DNA of 64,000 nucleotides from Rhizobium leguminosarum (lineage in GTDB: Bacteria > Pseudomonadota > Alphaproteobacteria > Rhizobiales > Rhizobiaceae): the NCBI RefSeq assembly GCF_001652265.1, contig NZ_LWBS01000327.1:186001-250000 (forward strand), read 5' to 3'. The notes below the pieces were generated by a model. It was not told the origin of the DNA, did no database searches, and saw only the letters and a program-made list of their open reading frames with translations. Shown one piece after another: positions 43,687 through 53,459 of the stretch; the stretch's first letter is position 1; every line of letters starts with the position of its first letter. The position numbers and the translations under genes are program-made.

Positions 43687-44592
43687 CTAGTGTGTTGCCA
43701 GCCGGAGATCTCTGCCTTTGGTCGCACTGAGGACTTCGTGGAAGGCGTTGAACGCGCTGGGTCGATCATTCCTGCGGTAGACGAGCAGCGTCTCGATGGG
43801 TCCCAGCTGGTAGGTCTGGACAGGCGTCGGCCAGTGCATGAGATCAAGGACGGATCGCGGCATGACACCGGCCGTATTCCCGGTCGCAACGCTCGCCAGG
43901 ATCGCGTGGTAGGAACCGAGCTCGCTCGTCGGCAGCGCGCTCGATTTGCGCGCCCAGTTTTCGGCGATCCTGCGATAGGTGCAGCCGGGTTCCAAAGCTG
44001 CGAGTGATCCGACACGCAGGTCGGCGGCGGATTTGATGGAGGGATGCCCGGATGGCAACACGATCAGCAGCTCTTCGACGAAGATCGGCTCCATTTCGAG
44101 CGCCTTGAGTTCGGCATCGAAGCTCGAGTCTTGCTCGCGCATCGTCTTGGGTGGACGGGCAATCAGCGCACAATCCAGTGCATCAGAGAGAACGTCGCGG
44201 GTCAGATCGCGGGACGCCCCCATCGTCAGATGAAGCGACACATCAGGCCACATCTGGTTGAACTGCGTCAGCGCCGCCGGCAGCCTGCTTGCTGCCGTGC
44301 TCTCCATGGTGCCGACCCGCAATGTCCCCGATGGGGCGATAGGCCGCACGGCCTGGCGCGCTTCGAGCGCAAGCATCATAAGCCGGTTGGCATAGGCGAG
44401 AAACGTCTCGCCCTCGCGTGTCAGCGTCATCTTCTTGCCGTCACGGCTGAAGAGGGAAACACCGAGGTCCTCCTCCAATTGCTGGACGCGCGTCGTCACA
44501 TTCGACGGCGCCCGCCCTACGGCCTTAGCCGCCTTCGTAACGCTGCGATCGCTGGCAACGGCGAGAAATATCTCGATCGATGAAAGGTCCAA
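43687..44592 (-). CDS. LysR-family transcriptional regulator
   Basis: 301 aa: N-terminal winged helix (SSIEIFLAVASDRSVTKAAKAVGRAPSNVTTRVQQLEEDLGVSLFSR, 4-50) and a periplasmic-binding-like effector domain (LRVGTMESTAASRLPAALTQFNQMWPDVSLHL onward). It lies 55 bases upstream of the HPP/CBS gene on the same strand and may regulate it, or be cotranscribed. Effector unknown. Confidence 0.93.
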   Translation of the reverse strand: MDLSSIEIFLAVASDRSVTKAAKAVGRAPSNVTTRVQQLEEDLGVSLFSRDGKKMTLTREGETFLAYANRLMMLALEARQAVRPIAPSGTLRVGTMESTAASRLPAALTQFNQMWPDVSLHLTMGASRDLTRDVLSDALDCALIARPPKTMREQDSSFDAELKALEMEPIFVEELLIVLPSGHPSIKSAADLRVGSLAALEPGCTYRRIAENWARKSSALPTSELGSYHAILASVATGNTAGVMPRSVLDLMHWPTPVQTYQLGPIETLLVYRRNDRPSAFNAFHEVLSATKGRDLRLATH

Positions 44593-45318
44593 TGAAAGGA
44601 TCTCGTTTGCGGAATTAAGACGATAGATAATTCTCTATATAAAAATCATCGCCCCAGCTCAAGCCGGTTTCGGCATCGGACGAAAAACATGAGCCCAAGC
44701 AGAGGAGCGATTGCCGAAAAAAAGATCGCGACGCCGAGGAAATAGCCATGCAGGCGGTGACATTGCCTCCGTCGGACGACGTATTGAGGGTTTGAGGCTG
44801 GCATGAGGTTTGCGTGCGCAGAGCTATCTGCAGATCGATCGGCGACGAACATATGTTGCAACTTGTCTTGACCTGTCTTCTTCTGAGCGTCGCTTCAGGC
44901 TTGAGCATGCGCCGTTTTCTTCTGCCGTATTTGCCAGGCGGCGATCTCGCGGAGAAATCTGCTCCTGTGACCATCGTCGCAAAGCGCCGTCTTTCTGGCG
45001 GCAATCGCTTTTACCGTCTCCGATCAGAATCTCTGGGCAAAATCCGTCATCCTGATGATCGGCCTTTCGCTGGCGGCCATGTTCGACGATGCGAGACCCA
45101 GGCTGACGATTGCCCTCTCCGCCGTCAGTTTGGCGGCCTATCTCGGGTTGCGTTCAATTGCCTGAGCCATTCGGCTTCTACCCCCGGAAGGCTTTTGGCA
45201 ACACCGTTCGTTCCGGCCAGAATTCGAACGCCGACAGGCCCCGGCCGGCATACCCGTCTGTCCCGGCGTTTAAACCACGGCGAATGCCGGGTTGTGTCGA
45301 GCGCCCATCCGGTCTGCG
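44593..45318. other. Stretch without an intact gene
   Basis: About 725 bases between the LysR start and the GNAT gene. All longer open frames here have compositions unlike the surrounding genes. Two short hydrophobic pieces can be read: one on the minus strand near 44660-44740 (YFLGVAIFFSAIAPLLGLMFF) and one on the plus strand at 44971-45165. The stretch looks like decayed membrane-protein genes plus the LysR promoter. Confidence 0.5.
44971..45165 (+). pseudogene. Possible remnant of a small membrane protein gene
   Basis: An open frame with good hydrophobic character (FLAAIAFTVSDQNLWAKSV, then SLAAMFDDARPRLTIALSAV, ending LGLRSIA-stop) runs from just after a stop at 44968-44970 to 45165. It has no ATG or GTG before an internal ATG at 45055, so an intact gene would need an unusual start or a frameshift repair upstream. 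Family not recognised. Confidence 0.35.
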
Positions 45319-46221
45319 TCAACCGAGTGCCTGGCTGACGAGCGCATAGGTCCTCGGCTCGTGCGCCGCCTGATGTCCCGGAACCGGGAGCCAAGGGCCG
45401 CCGAGCGACATGGTCGTCACGATGTCGTAGACAGGAAGACCGCAGCGGGAAAGGAAATCGGAAAACGCCCCGCCTTGCTCGCGGGTGTCGAGGCGCAGGA
45501 ACGCCCCCGCATGCTCGGCTGCATGCGGGCGGACGACGGCAATCGCGTCCCCATCGCTGCGCGCCACAACAGGGCCGATGACATGGCCACGCCCGAACCG
45601 CCGGCAAAGCGAGAAAGCCTCGATCCGGCCGGCGCGGGTCAACACGATGCCTTTGGAATTTGCCACCAGTCGGGCCAGGAGCAGCTTGCGATCGGTGCCG
45701 AAGGCCACGCAGTCCAATTCGGCGATCGCTTCCAGATCGCCGGCCTCCACTGCCCGTATTGCGGCACCGGACGGTAGCTCCACACCCGGCGGCGATATCG
45801 CTTCGCCCTGGCATTGAAAGACGAGCGCCTCGCGAACAAAGTTCAGGGAACGATAGAGACGTCGCGCTGCGCGCGTCGCATTCAGCCCGAGGTTCCGCCC
45901 GGCGACCTGCTCCAGCGCGTGGCCCATGAGCCATTGCCCGGCGCCATTGGTTTGAAGACGCGGCGAGGTGATGACCATACCGATCGTCGCAAATTGGGCA
46001 TCGTAGGGAAACCACATCGCAGAGCCCAGGATGCGGTCGATTTCATCGATCGCCACGATGCCCTGGCCGAATTCCCGCAAGAACTGCCAGTCTTCGCCAC
46101 GATGCGGCCAGGCGACGGTCATCGACAGCGCATGCAACTTGTCGAGGGCAACGCTGTCGATCCCGGCAATGTGCGTCTCGAAACTATCGACGAACCTGGA
46201 CTCGGATGTCAGTTCACTCAC
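45319..46221 (-). CDS. GNAT-family N-acetyltransferase
   Basis: 300 aa. The N-terminal GNAT domain shows the acetyl-CoA loop LQTNGAGQWL near residues 85-94 (Q/R-x-x-G-x-G/A pattern). A second domain from about 150 (AIRAVEAGDLEAIAELDCVAFGTDRKLLL) has the character of the C-terminal GNAT-like domain found in two-domain members. The acyl acceptor is unknown. GTG at 46221 follows an AGGGGG motif; the open frame extends about 47 codons further upstream but with poor character. Confidence 0.8.
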   Translation of the reverse strand: MSELTSESRFVDSFETHIAGIDSVALDKLHALSMTVAWPHRGEDWQFLREFGQGIVAIDEIDRILGSAMWFPYDAQFATIGMVITSPRLQTNGAGQWLMGHALEQVAGRNLGLNATRAARRLYRSLNFVREALVFQCQGEAISPPGVELPSGAAIRAVEAGDLEAIAELDCVAFGTDRKLLLARLVANSKGIVLTRAGRIEAFSLCRRFGRGHVIGPVVARSDGDAIAVVRPHAAEHAGAFLRLDTREQGGAFSDFLSRCGLPVYDIVTTMSLGGPWLPVPGHQAAHEPRTYALVSQALG

Positions 46222-46500
46222 TCCCACCCCCTGCCGCTTTTTTCTGGCCACGCCTGCGTCCGGAAACTTCTCTGCCCAGACTAGAACAGATAGCTCGATA
46301 CAATTCACTGGTGAGGCTGGCGCAAACACAACAATCGACCAAATCCGCTGCGCTTTCGGCAAGTAACGCCTGCGCCTCCCTCTACAGTCATTGATAGATC
46401 CATCCGCCGGAGTCGGCGTTTACAGTGAGAGCCCAGAAATGTCGCCTCCCCTCAGCCCAGTTGCAAGCACCTCGAAGATCCCCGCACTGTGAGGAATCCC

Positions 46501-47622
46501 ATGCAGGTAATTGAAATTCTCGAAAGGCTCGTTGGTTTCCCCTCCGTCGTCGGCACGCCGAACGGCGAGATCGTGGCGTGGATCCGGCACTACCTGCAAA
46601 GCCACGGCGCTGTCGTCACGGAGCTTCCCGGCCCGGAGGGCGATCGGTCGAACCTCTTTGCCACGATCGGCCCGATGGAGGCGCCGGGCTATATCCTCTC
46701 GGGCCATATGGACGTGGTCCCCGCCATGGAAGGTGGCTGGACCAGCGACCCTTTCCGCCTGCGGCCCGAAGCGGATCGCCTTTACGGTCGCGGCGCCTCC
46801 GATATGAAGGGCTTCCTCGCCGCGGCTCTTGCGGCCGTTCCGGCGCTGGCGGAAACACCGCTTCGCCAGCCCGTCCACCTTGCCTTTTCCTATGACGAGG
46901 AGGCCGGCTGCCGCGGCGTGCCGCACATGATCGCCCGCCTGCCCGAGCTCTGTGCAACTCCGCTTGGCGCTATCATCGGCGAACCGAGCGGCATGCGGGC
47001 GATCCGCGCCCACAAGGGCAAGGCCGCTGCCCGGCTGACGGTCAGGGGGCGGTCCGGCCACTCCTCGCGCCCGGACCAGGGACTGAACGCAATCCATGCC
47101 ATCACCGACGTCCTGACTTGCGCTCGCGCCGAAGCCGAACGGCTCACGCGCGGCCCGTATGAGCCTGTCTTCGAACCGCCCTACTCCTCGCTTCAGGTCG
47201 GTACGCTGAAGGGCGGCCAGGCGGTCAACATCATTCCCGACAGTTGCGAGGCCGAGTTCGAGGCGCGGGCCATCTCAGGCGTCAATCCAGTCACGCTGCT
47301 GGCGCCGCTCCGCGCGGCGGCCGAGGGGCTATCGCAGCTCGGCTTTCAGGTGGAATGGCGCGAACTCAGCGCCTATCCGGCGCTTTCGCTTGCCGCCGAT
47401 GCGCCGCTTGCGGCGCTGCTTGGCGAACTGACCGGCGCCGAGCCGCTCGCTGCCGTCAGCTACGGCACGGAGGCCGGCCTTTTCCAGCGCGCCGGCATCG
47501 ATGCGATCATCTGCGGACCCGGCGACATCGGCCGCGCCCACAAGCCGGACGAATTCATCCTCACCGGCGAACTCCTCGCCTGCCAGGCGATGGTCGAGGC
47601 GCTTGGCCGCCGCTGCGCCTGA
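46501..47622 (+). CDS. M20-family deacylase, ArgE (acetylornithine deacetylase)-like
   Basis: 373-aa zinc metallohydrolase that removes an acyl group from an amino-acid-like substrate. Metal ligands by motif: His in SGHMDVVPA, Asp in RGASDMKGF, the Glu pair in [10 protein letters not shown], the Glu in GEPSG and the final His in GRAHKPDEF. The dimerisation domain lies between about 170 and 280. GAGGAAT precedes the ATG; an upstream GTG overlaps this site. First gene of a six-gene catabolic operon, so catabolic rather than arginine-biosynthetic use is inferred. Confidence 0.88.
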   Translation: MQVIEILERLVGFPSVVGTPNGEIVAWIRHYLQSHGAVVTELPGPEGDRSNLFATIGPMEAPGYILSGHMDVVPAMEGGWTSDPFRLRPEADRLYGRGASDMKGFLAAALAAVPALAETPLRQPVHLAFSYDEEAGCRGVPHMIARLPELCATPLGAIIGEPSGMRAIRAHKGKAAARLTVRGRSGHSSRPDQGLNAIHAITDVLTCARAEAERLTRGPYEPVFEPPYSSLQVGTLKGGQAVNIIPDSCEAEFEARAISGVNPVTLLAPLRAAAEGLSQLGFQVEWRELSAYPALSLAADAPLAALLGELTGAEPLAAVSYGTEAGLFQRAGIDAIICGPGDIGRAHKPDEFILTGELLACQAMVEALGRRCA

Positions 47623-47648
47623 TGACATCGGATCAAGGAGCCGACGCA

Positions 47649-48572
47649 ATGACCTTTCTCTTCAATTCCGATCCGAAGCGCGGCGCCATCTTCGCCGAAG
47701 CCTTCGCGCGCGAACTGCCGGGCATTGCCTTCTCCATGGATCCCCAGTCAGTCGAACCGGACGCCGTACGCTACCTGATCACCTGGACCGTGCCGGAGGA
47801 TCTCGCGCGCTATCGCAATCTCGAAATCCTGTTTTCGATCGGTGCCGGCATCGACCAGTTCCGTATCGATGCGGTGCCGGCATCGGTCAAGGTCGTGCGC
47901 ATGGTCGAGGACGGCATCATCAGGATGATGCAGGAATATGTGACGCTGGCCGTCCTTGCGCTCCATCGCGACCTGCCGACCTATCTCGACCAGCAGCGGC
48001 GCCGGACCTGGCAGACCATCGCTCCTAGGCAAGCCTCGGACCGCCGCATCGGCGTGCTCGGGCTCGGCATGCTTGGAACCGCAGGGCTCGAACGTTTGCA
48101 GCCCTTCGGCTTTCCGCTTTCGGGCTGGAGCCGCAGCCCGCGCGAGGTCGACGGCATCCGATGCCTGAGCGGCCGGGACGGTCTCGATACTCTGCTTGCA
48201 ACCACCGATATTCTCGTCTGCCTCCTGCCGCTGACAGATGAGACGCGCGGCTTCCTGAATGCCAAGCTCTTCGCCGGACTGCCGGCCGGCGCAGCACTCG
48301 TCCATGTCGGCCGCGGCGCTCAGCTCGACCATCAGGCGCTCGTCGACGCGCTCGACGCCGGACATCTCTCCGGCGCCGTCGTCGACGTCACCGAGCCGGA
48401 ACCGCTGCCTGCGGACCACGCCTTCTGGAACCATCCGAAGATCCTGCTGACGCCGCACATTGCGAGCGTTACCCAAGCTGAAACCGCCGCGGCAGCCGTG
48501 ATCGGCAACATCAAGCGGCACCAGGCGGGCCTCGATCCGATCGGCCTGATCGATCGCAGCCGCGGCTATTGA
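47649..48572 (+). CDS. D-2-hydroxyacid dehydrogenase, GhrA (glyoxylate/hydroxypyruvate reductase)-like
   Basis: 307 aa NAD(P)H-dependent reductase. Rossmann motif GVLGLGMLG near 134-142. The catalytic Arg in [10 protein letters not shown], Glu in DVTEPEPLP and His in LTPHIAS are in the family order. An AGGAG motif sits eight bases before the ATG; a longer open frame running back over the M20 gene is not real. Substrate probably glyoxylate, hydroxypyruvate or another small 2-oxoacid; exact identity unknown. Confidence 0.9.
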   Translation: MTFLFNSDPKRGAIFAEAFARELPGIAFSMDPQSVEPDAVRYLITWTVPEDLARYRNLEILFSIGAGIDQFRIDAVPASVKVVRMVEDGIIRMMQEYVTLAVLALHRDLPTYLDQQRRRTWQTIAPRQASDRRIGVLGLGMLGTAGLERLQPFGFPLSGWSRSPREVDGIRCLSGRDGLDTLLATTDILVCLLPLTDETRGFLNAKLFAGLPAGAALVHVGRGAQLDHQALVDALDAGHLSGAVVDVTEPEPLPADHAFWNHPKILLTPHIASVTQAETAAAAVIGNIKRHQAGLDPIGLIDRSRGY

Positions 48573-48596
48573 GTTCTCAACCTAGGAAGCAAAATC

Positions 48597-48950
48597 ATGT
48601 CCCTCCTCAAGACGATCGACACCAACCCGACCTTCTCACCTCGCGAGTCCGGGCCACTCCCAGAACGGCTGATCTCGGGCAATCCGGCCTTCAAGACCTG
48701 GGCGCAGGATGTCGCCCGCGGCGAGACGGTTCATAGCGGCGTGTGGGAAGCGACGCCCGGCGAGACGCGCTCGATCAAGGGCGAGACGTTCGAGTTCTGC
48801 CATATCCTTTCCGGCCTGATCGAACTCACGCCGGAAGGTGGCGAACCGGTGGACTACAAGGCCGGTGACAGCTTCGTGATGAAGCCGGGCTTCGTTGGCG
48901 TCTGGAAGACGATCGAGACGGTACGCAAGATCTACGTCACCGTGACGTGA
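48597..48950 (+). CDS. Cupin-domain protein (DUF861 type)
   Basis: 117-aa small beta-barrel. Cupin features: GVWEATPGETRSIKGETFEFCHILSGLIEL and YKAGDSFVMKPGFVGVWKT. The usual metal-binding Glu and His are kept at the EFCHILSG step. Members near oxidoreductases may be isomerases, (S)-ureidoglycine-type enzymes or sensors; no reaction can be assigned. Twenty-four bases after the reductase gene. Confidence 0.87.
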   Translation: MSLLKTIDTNPTFSPRESGPLPERLISGNPAFKTWAQDVARGETVHSGVWEATPGETRSIKGETFEFCHILSGLIELTPEGGEPVDYKAGDSFVMKPGFVGVWKTIETVRKIYVTVT

Positions 48951-49072
48951 CGCCGTAGATTTGACTGCGGCGGCGGCGAAAACGCAATTTTTCGCCGCTG
49001 CGGCACAGTCGGTCGATGTATGCTGCTCGCCTTCACCAGTTAGGCTTGCCTCAGCCCATCCGAGGACATGCG

Positions 49073-50536
49073 ATGACACTCAGCTTCGATCCGAACACGA
49101 TATCCCTGCCCGTCGGACATTTCATCGGCGGCCGGCTGGTTCCGGCCGAAGCCGTCATCGACATGCATCGCCCATCCGACGGCAAGGCCTATGCCGGCTG
49201 CCCGCTGGCCGACGAGGCCCTTGTCGATCACGCCGTCGAAACCGCCAGGGAAGCGTTGAAGACGAGCAATTGGGGCGGCATGCGGCCGCGCGAGCGCACC
49301 GTGGCGCTGCAGCGCTGGGCGGACCTGATCGAAGCCGAGGCGGAAGCCCTCGCCAAGCTCGAAGCGCTCTCCTCGACACGGCCCGTCGGCCATCTCGTCA
49401 CCGGCGACATCGCCGTCACCGCCGAGCAAATCCGCTTCTTTGCCGAATTCGCCGACAAGGAGGGCGGCGACCTCGTCCCGACAGACGATGCGAACTTCGG
49501 CATGATCATGACGGAACCCTATGGCGTCGTCGGCGCCATCACGCCCTGGAATTTTCCCTTGTCCATGGCCGGCTGGAAGCTCGGCCCGGCGCTGGCGGCA
49601 GGCAATGCGGTGGTGTTGAAGCCATCGGAAATGACACCGTTTTCCACACTCTATCTCGCCGAACTTTCGGTGCGAGCCGGCCTGCCGGCCGGTCTCGTCA
49701 ACATCGTGCTCGGCGACGGCCCGACCACCGGAAATGCGATCACCGGACATGCCGGCATCTCCAAGGTCAGCTTCACCGGCTCGACTGCGGCCGGCTCGGC
49801 AATCATGACCAATATCGCCCGCACCGGCGTCAAGCCGATGACGTTGGAACTCGGCGGCAAAAGCCCGCAACTGGTCTTCGCCGATGCCGATCTCGAGCTT
49901 GCGGCGGGCGCAATCGCCGGCAGCATTCTCTCAAACGCCGGCCAGGCCTGCGTTTGCGGATCCCGCCTGATCGTCGAGGCGAAGGTGGCAGACGCGCTCG
50001 CAGCCGCACTCGTCGAGAGGCTGGCGGCGATCCGCCCCGGCCCCACCTGGGATGAGGCGACCGATTATTCGCCCGTCATCTCCGAACGCCAGATCGCCCG
50101 CATGGACGGTATCATCCGCGCCGCCATCGACGGCGGCGCCGAGTGCCTCACCGGTGGCCGCCGCCTCGACCGCGAAGGCTATTTCTACGCACCGACCCTG
50201 ATTTCCGGCGTGACGGCAACGTCGCCGGCGGTTCTGGAAGAAATCTTCGGACCGGTGCTGACCATTCAGACCTTCGAGGACGAGGAGGAAGCGCTGAGGC
50301 TCGCCGACCATCCGGCCTATGGGCTCGCCGCCGGCCTCTTTACCCGCGACCTCTCGCGTGCCATCCGCGTGACCCGCCGCCTTCAGGCCGGCACCGTCTG
50401 GGTCAACCGCTACGGCCGCTCACGCGACCACATCCTGCCGACCGGCGGCTACAAGCAGTCCGGCATCGGCAAGGATCTCGGCCGCGAAGCCTATCTCGCC
50501 AACCGCAAGAGCAAGAGTGTGCTCATCAGCCTGTGA
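49073..50536 (+). CDS. NAD(P)-dependent aldehyde dehydrogenase
   Basis: 487 aa. Clear ALDH motifs: PWNFPL (near 164), LELGGKSPQLVFADADLELA with the general-base Glu, the nucleophile Cys in NAGQACVCGSRL, and EEIFGPVLTIQTF. GAGGACATGCG lies before the chosen ATG; the frame could start 19 codons earlier without a ribosome site. Oxidises an aldehyde intermediate of the operon's pathway; substrate unknown. The 122-base gap before it, the largest in the operon, may hold a secondary promoter. Confidence 0.92.
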   Translation: MTLSFDPNTISLPVGHFIGGRLVPAEAVIDMHRPSDGKAYAGCPLADEALVDHAVETAREALKTSNWGGMRPRERTVALQRWADLIEAEAEALAKLEALSSTRPVGHLVTGDIAVTAEQIRFFAEFADKEGGDLVPTDDANFGMIMTEPYGVVGAITPWNFPLSMAGWKLGPALAAGNAVVLKPSEMTPFSTLYLAELSVRAGLPAGLVNIVLGDGPTTGNAITGHAGISKVSFTGSTAAGSAIMTNIARTGVKPMTLELGGKSPQLVFADADLELAAGAIAGSILSNAGQACVCGSRLIVEAKVADALAAALVERLAAIRPGPTWDEATDYSPVISERQIARMDGIIRAAIDGGAECLTGGRRLDREGYFYAPTLISGVTATSPAVLEEIFGPVLTIQTFEDEEEALRLADHPAYGLAAGLFTRDLSRAIRVTRRLQAGTVWVNRYGRSRDHILPTGGYKQSGIGKDLGREAYLANRKSKSVLISL

Positions 50537-50545
50537 GGACCTGCG

Positions 50546-51589
50546 ATGAAAACCTACAAGATCGCCCTTCTGCCCGGAGACGGCATCGGCCGCGACGTGA
50601 CGGCAGCTGCCTGGGCCGTGCTCGAAAAGGCAGCTAGCCTGAACGGATTTTCTCTTGATGCAACCAGCTATCCCTGGTCCTGCGACTATTATCTGGAGAA
50701 CGGCAGCATGATGCCCGCAAATGGCATCGAAACGCTCAGGTCTTTCGATGCCATCCTGCTCGGTGCCGTCGGCTGGCCTCGCAAAGTGCCGGATTCCGTA
50801 TCGCTGCACGGACTTCTGCTGCCGATCCGCAAGGCTTTCGTGCAATATGCCAATATCCGCCCGCACCGGCTGCTGCCGGGTGTGCAGGGACCGTTGCGGT
50901 CTGACGGCTTCGACATCCTCTGCATCCGTGAAAACACCGAGGGCGAATATTCCGGTGCCGGTGGCCGCGTCCACCAGGGGACCGATAATGAGGTAGCTGT
51001 GGAGACCTCGATTTTCACCCGCAAGGGGGTCGAGCGCATCCTGCGCTTCGGCTTTGAGCAAGCGCGTGCGCGCAGCGGCAAGCTTGCCTCGGTGACGAAG
51101 TCCAACGCGCAGAAATATTCGATGGTCTTCTGGGACGAGATCACCCAGAGGCTTTCTGAGGAACATCTCGATGTCGAGGTGACCAGCTACCATATCGATG
51201 CCATGGCCGCCCGCATGGTCATGGCGCCTGATAGTCTCGACGTCGTGGTCGCTTCCAACCTGTTCGGCGATATCCTGACCGACCTCGGCGCCGCCATCCA
51301 GGGCGGGCTCGGCTTTGCCGCCTCCGCCAATATCAATCCCGATCGCTCGGCGCCATCGATGTTCGAACCGGTCCACGGCTCCGCGCCCGATATCGCTCAT
51401 CTTGGCATCGCCAATCCGATCGCCGCGATCTGGTCGGGCGCGATGATGCTGGAGCATTTGGGAGAAACGGCTGCCGCCTCAAGGGTGATGGCATCAATCG
51501 AGGCGACGACGGCACGCGGCATCGGCGCAATTCCCGGCAAGGACAAGACCGACGCGATCACGGCATCGGTGCTTTCGGCACTTGGCTGA
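50546..51589 (+). CDS. Isocitrate/isopropylmalate dehydrogenase family, tartrate dehydrogenase-like
   Basis: 347-aa beta-decarboxylating dehydrogenase fold. LLPGDGIGRDV at the N-terminus, IRENTEGEYSG (substrate phosphate or carboxylate loop), catalytic Lys in VTKSNAQKYS, metal-binding Asp residues in DSLDVVVASNLFGDILTDLGAAI and NAD site FEPVHGSAPDIA. Closest overall to tartrate dehydrogenase/decarboxylase-type proteins, which act on D-malate and tartrate, rather than LeuB (no leucine genes nearby). Nine bases after the ALDH gene. Confidence 0.88.
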   Translation: MKTYKIALLPGDGIGRDVTAAAWAVLEKAASLNGFSLDATSYPWSCDYYLENGSMMPANGIETLRSFDAILLGAVGWPRKVPDSVSLHGLLLPIRKAFVQYANIRPHRLLPGVQGPLRSDGFDILCIRENTEGEYSGAGGRVHQGTDNEVAVETSIFTRKGVERILRFGFEQARARSGKLASVTKSNAQKYSMVFWDEITQRLSEEHLDVEVTSYHIDAMAARMVMAPDSLDVVVASNLFGDILTDLGAAIQGGLGFAASANINPDRSAPSMFEPVHGSAPDIAHLGIANPIAAIWSGAMMLEHLGETAAASRVMASIEATTARGIGAIPGKDKTDAITASVLSALG

Positions 51590-51604
51590 TCAATGGAGAA
51601 CAGA

Positions 51605-53062
51605 ATGAACGGATTGAAGGACAGCGGCCTGTTTCGCCAGCACGGGCTGATCGACGGAGAATGGCGCGGGGCTGCAGCTGGGCGCACGATCGAGGTGATC
51701 GACCCGGCGACCCAGCATGTGCTGGGCACGGTGCCCGACATGGACGGAGCCGATACGAGGGCGGCGATCGTCGCGGCGGAAAAGGCCTTTGGTCCATGGC
51801 GCGCAAAGACCAATGCCGAGCGCGGCGCATTGCTGGAAGCCTGGCACGATCTGATGCTCGACAATATCGAGGATCTGGCACTGATCCTCACCCGTGAGCA
51901 GGGCAAGCCGCTGACGGAAGCGCGTGGTGAAATCCGCTACGGCGCCTCATTCATCAAATGGTTTTCCGAGGAGGCGCGCCGCATCGGCGGAACGACCATT
52001 CCCTCGCCGACGGCGGATCGGCGGATCGTTGTTCTGAAGGAGCCGGTCGGCGTGTCGGCGATCATCACGCCGTGGAATTTTCCGAATGCGATGATCACCC
52101 GCAAGGTCGGGCCGGCGCTCGCCGCAGGCTGCACCGTCGTCGTCAAACCATCGGACCTGACCCCCTTTTCGGCGCTGGCGCTCGGCCTATTGGCGGAGCG
52201 CGCCGGCATCCCCAAAGGCGTGATCAATATCGTCACCGGCATGCCGGCCGGCATCGGCGACGAACTGATGGCGAACCAGACCGTCCGCAAGATCTCTTTC
52301 ACCGGCTCCACCCGCGTCGGCTCGCTGCTGATGCGCGGCGCGGCCGACAGTGTCAAGCGGCTCAGCCTCGAACTCGGCGGCAACGCGCCCTTCATCGTCT
52401 TCGATGATGCCGATCTCGATCTTGCCGTGGAAGGCGCGATCGCCTCGAAATTCCGCAATGGAGGGCAGACCTGCGTCTGCGCCAACAGACTTCTCGTCCA
52501 GTCCGGCGTCTACGATGCCTTTGCCGCCAAACTTTCCGCGCGCGTATCGGCCATGAAGGTCGGGGCAGGCACGGATGCCGGCACGGATATCGGGCCGATG
52601 ATCAACAGGGCGGCAATCGAGAAGATCAAGCGTCACATAGACGATGCGGTGGAAAAGGGAGCGCGGATCCTCGCCACCGCAGGTTCCGTGCCTGAAGGCG
52701 ATCAATATGCGGTGCCGATGGTGCTCGGCGGTGCGACGACCGAGATGCAGCTTGCCAGCGAAGAGACCTTCGGACCCGTTGCCCCGCTTTTCCGTTTCGA
52801 CAACGAAGAAGAGGCGATCCGCATCGCCAATGCCACGCCCTTCGGACTTGCGGCCTATTTCTACACCGAGAGCCTGAAGCGCTCCTGGCGTGTCGCCGAA
52901 GCGCTCGAATTTGGGATGCTCGGCCTGAACACAGGGGCGATCTCGACCGAGGTCGCTCCCTTCGGCGGCGTCAAACAATCCGGTCTTGGCCGGGAGGGCG
53001 CGCAATGCGGCATCGAGGAATATCTCGAAATGAAGAGCTTCCACATCGGCGGACTCGCCTGA
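51605..53062 (+). CDS. Succinate-semialdehyde dehydrogenase-like aldehyde dehydrogenase (GabD type)
   Basis: 485 aa. GabD-like features: TREQGKPLTEARGEIRYGASFIKWFSEEARR, PWNFPNAMITRKVGPALAAG, LELGGNAPFIVFDDADLDLA (catalytic Glu) and nucleophile Cys in GGQTCVCANR. The Cys has the second Cys two residues on, as in redox-regulated SSADH. ATG 51605 is six bases from GGAG; an ATG 12 bases earlier overlaps that site. Succinate or glutarate semialdehyde is the likely substrate, unproven. Last gene of the operon before a hairpin. Confidence 0.9.
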   Translation: MNGLKDSGLFRQHGLIDGEWRGAAAGRTIEVIDPATQHVLGTVPDMDGADTRAAIVAAEKAFGPWRAKTNAERGALLEAWHDLMLDNIEDLALILTREQGKPLTEARGEIRYGASFIKWFSEEARRIGGTTIPSPTADRRIVVLKEPVGVSAIITPWNFPNAMITRKVGPALAAGCTVVVKPSDLTPFSALALGLLAERAGIPKGVINIVTGMPAGIGDELMANQTVRKISFTGSTRVGSLLMRGAADSVKRLSLELGGNAPFIVFDDADLDLAVEGAIASKFRNGGQTCVCANRLLVQSGVYDAFAAKLSARVSAMKVGAGTDAGTDIGPMINRAAIEKIKRHIDDAVEKGARILATAGSVPEGDQYAVPMVLGGATTEMQLASEETFGPVAPLFRFDNEEEAIRIANATPFGLAAYFYTESLKRSWRVAEALEFGMLGLNTGAISTEVAPFGGVKQSGLGREGAQCGIEEYLEMKSFHIGGLA

Positions 53063-53079
53063 CCACAGGAGAACAAAAG

Positions 53080-53104
53080 AGCGCCGGGAAATCATCCCGG
53101 CGCT
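53080..53104 (+). terminator. Hairpin at the end of the catabolic operon
   Basis: AGCGCCGGG (53080-53088) and CCCGGCGCT (53096-53104) form a perfect 9-bp stem with a 7-base loop, 18 bases past the stop. No T-run follows, but position and stability suit a terminator. Confidence 0.65.
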
Positions 53105-53459
53105 GGATGATCGGAGCGACTGTCGGTGCTCCTGCTGGAGCAACTCCGACACGTCGTTTTAAGTACTCCGCAGCCTTTGGCGGATGCCTGCAAAATTACG
53201 GTGCCCAAACAACATTTCTTTGACGCTGCTTTGACGGCAGGATGCTACGGCCGGTTTGCGAAGTTACGCAGAGGGATTTCAACCGGTTATGCTTCAGTTC
53301 GATCATCGCCATAGCATAGATTTACATTTCGCAATCCCGGTTTCCCTTCCCGGTTGCTTGCCTGACGCCGCAGTTGTGGCAGACTGGTCCCCGGATGGTA
53401 GGTTTTCCGGCCGCCAAACGAGCGTATCGGAGGCAACGGGGGCGGGGCCGGTGGATCGC
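53105..53459. other. Upstream region of the SARP-like regulator
   Basis: About 355 bases that hold the promoter of the 53-61 kb locus. The regulator's frame stays open back to 53256 but the encoded sequence has no domain character and no ribosome site at its earliest ATG. I see no clear palindrome or strong -35/-10 pair. Confidence 0.5.

Noticed and set aside
43632..44015. N-terminal extension of the HPP/CBS protein up to 504 aa
   Set aside because: The extension runs into the LysR gene and encodes Arg/Ser-rich sequence unlike the membrane protein; the start at 43631 fits the family.
50546..51589. LeuB (3-isopropylmalate dehydrogenase for leucine synthesis)
   Set aside because: Family is shared, but the neighbours are aldehyde dehydrogenases and a deacylase, and the sequence is nearer to tartrate/D-malate dehydrogenases.
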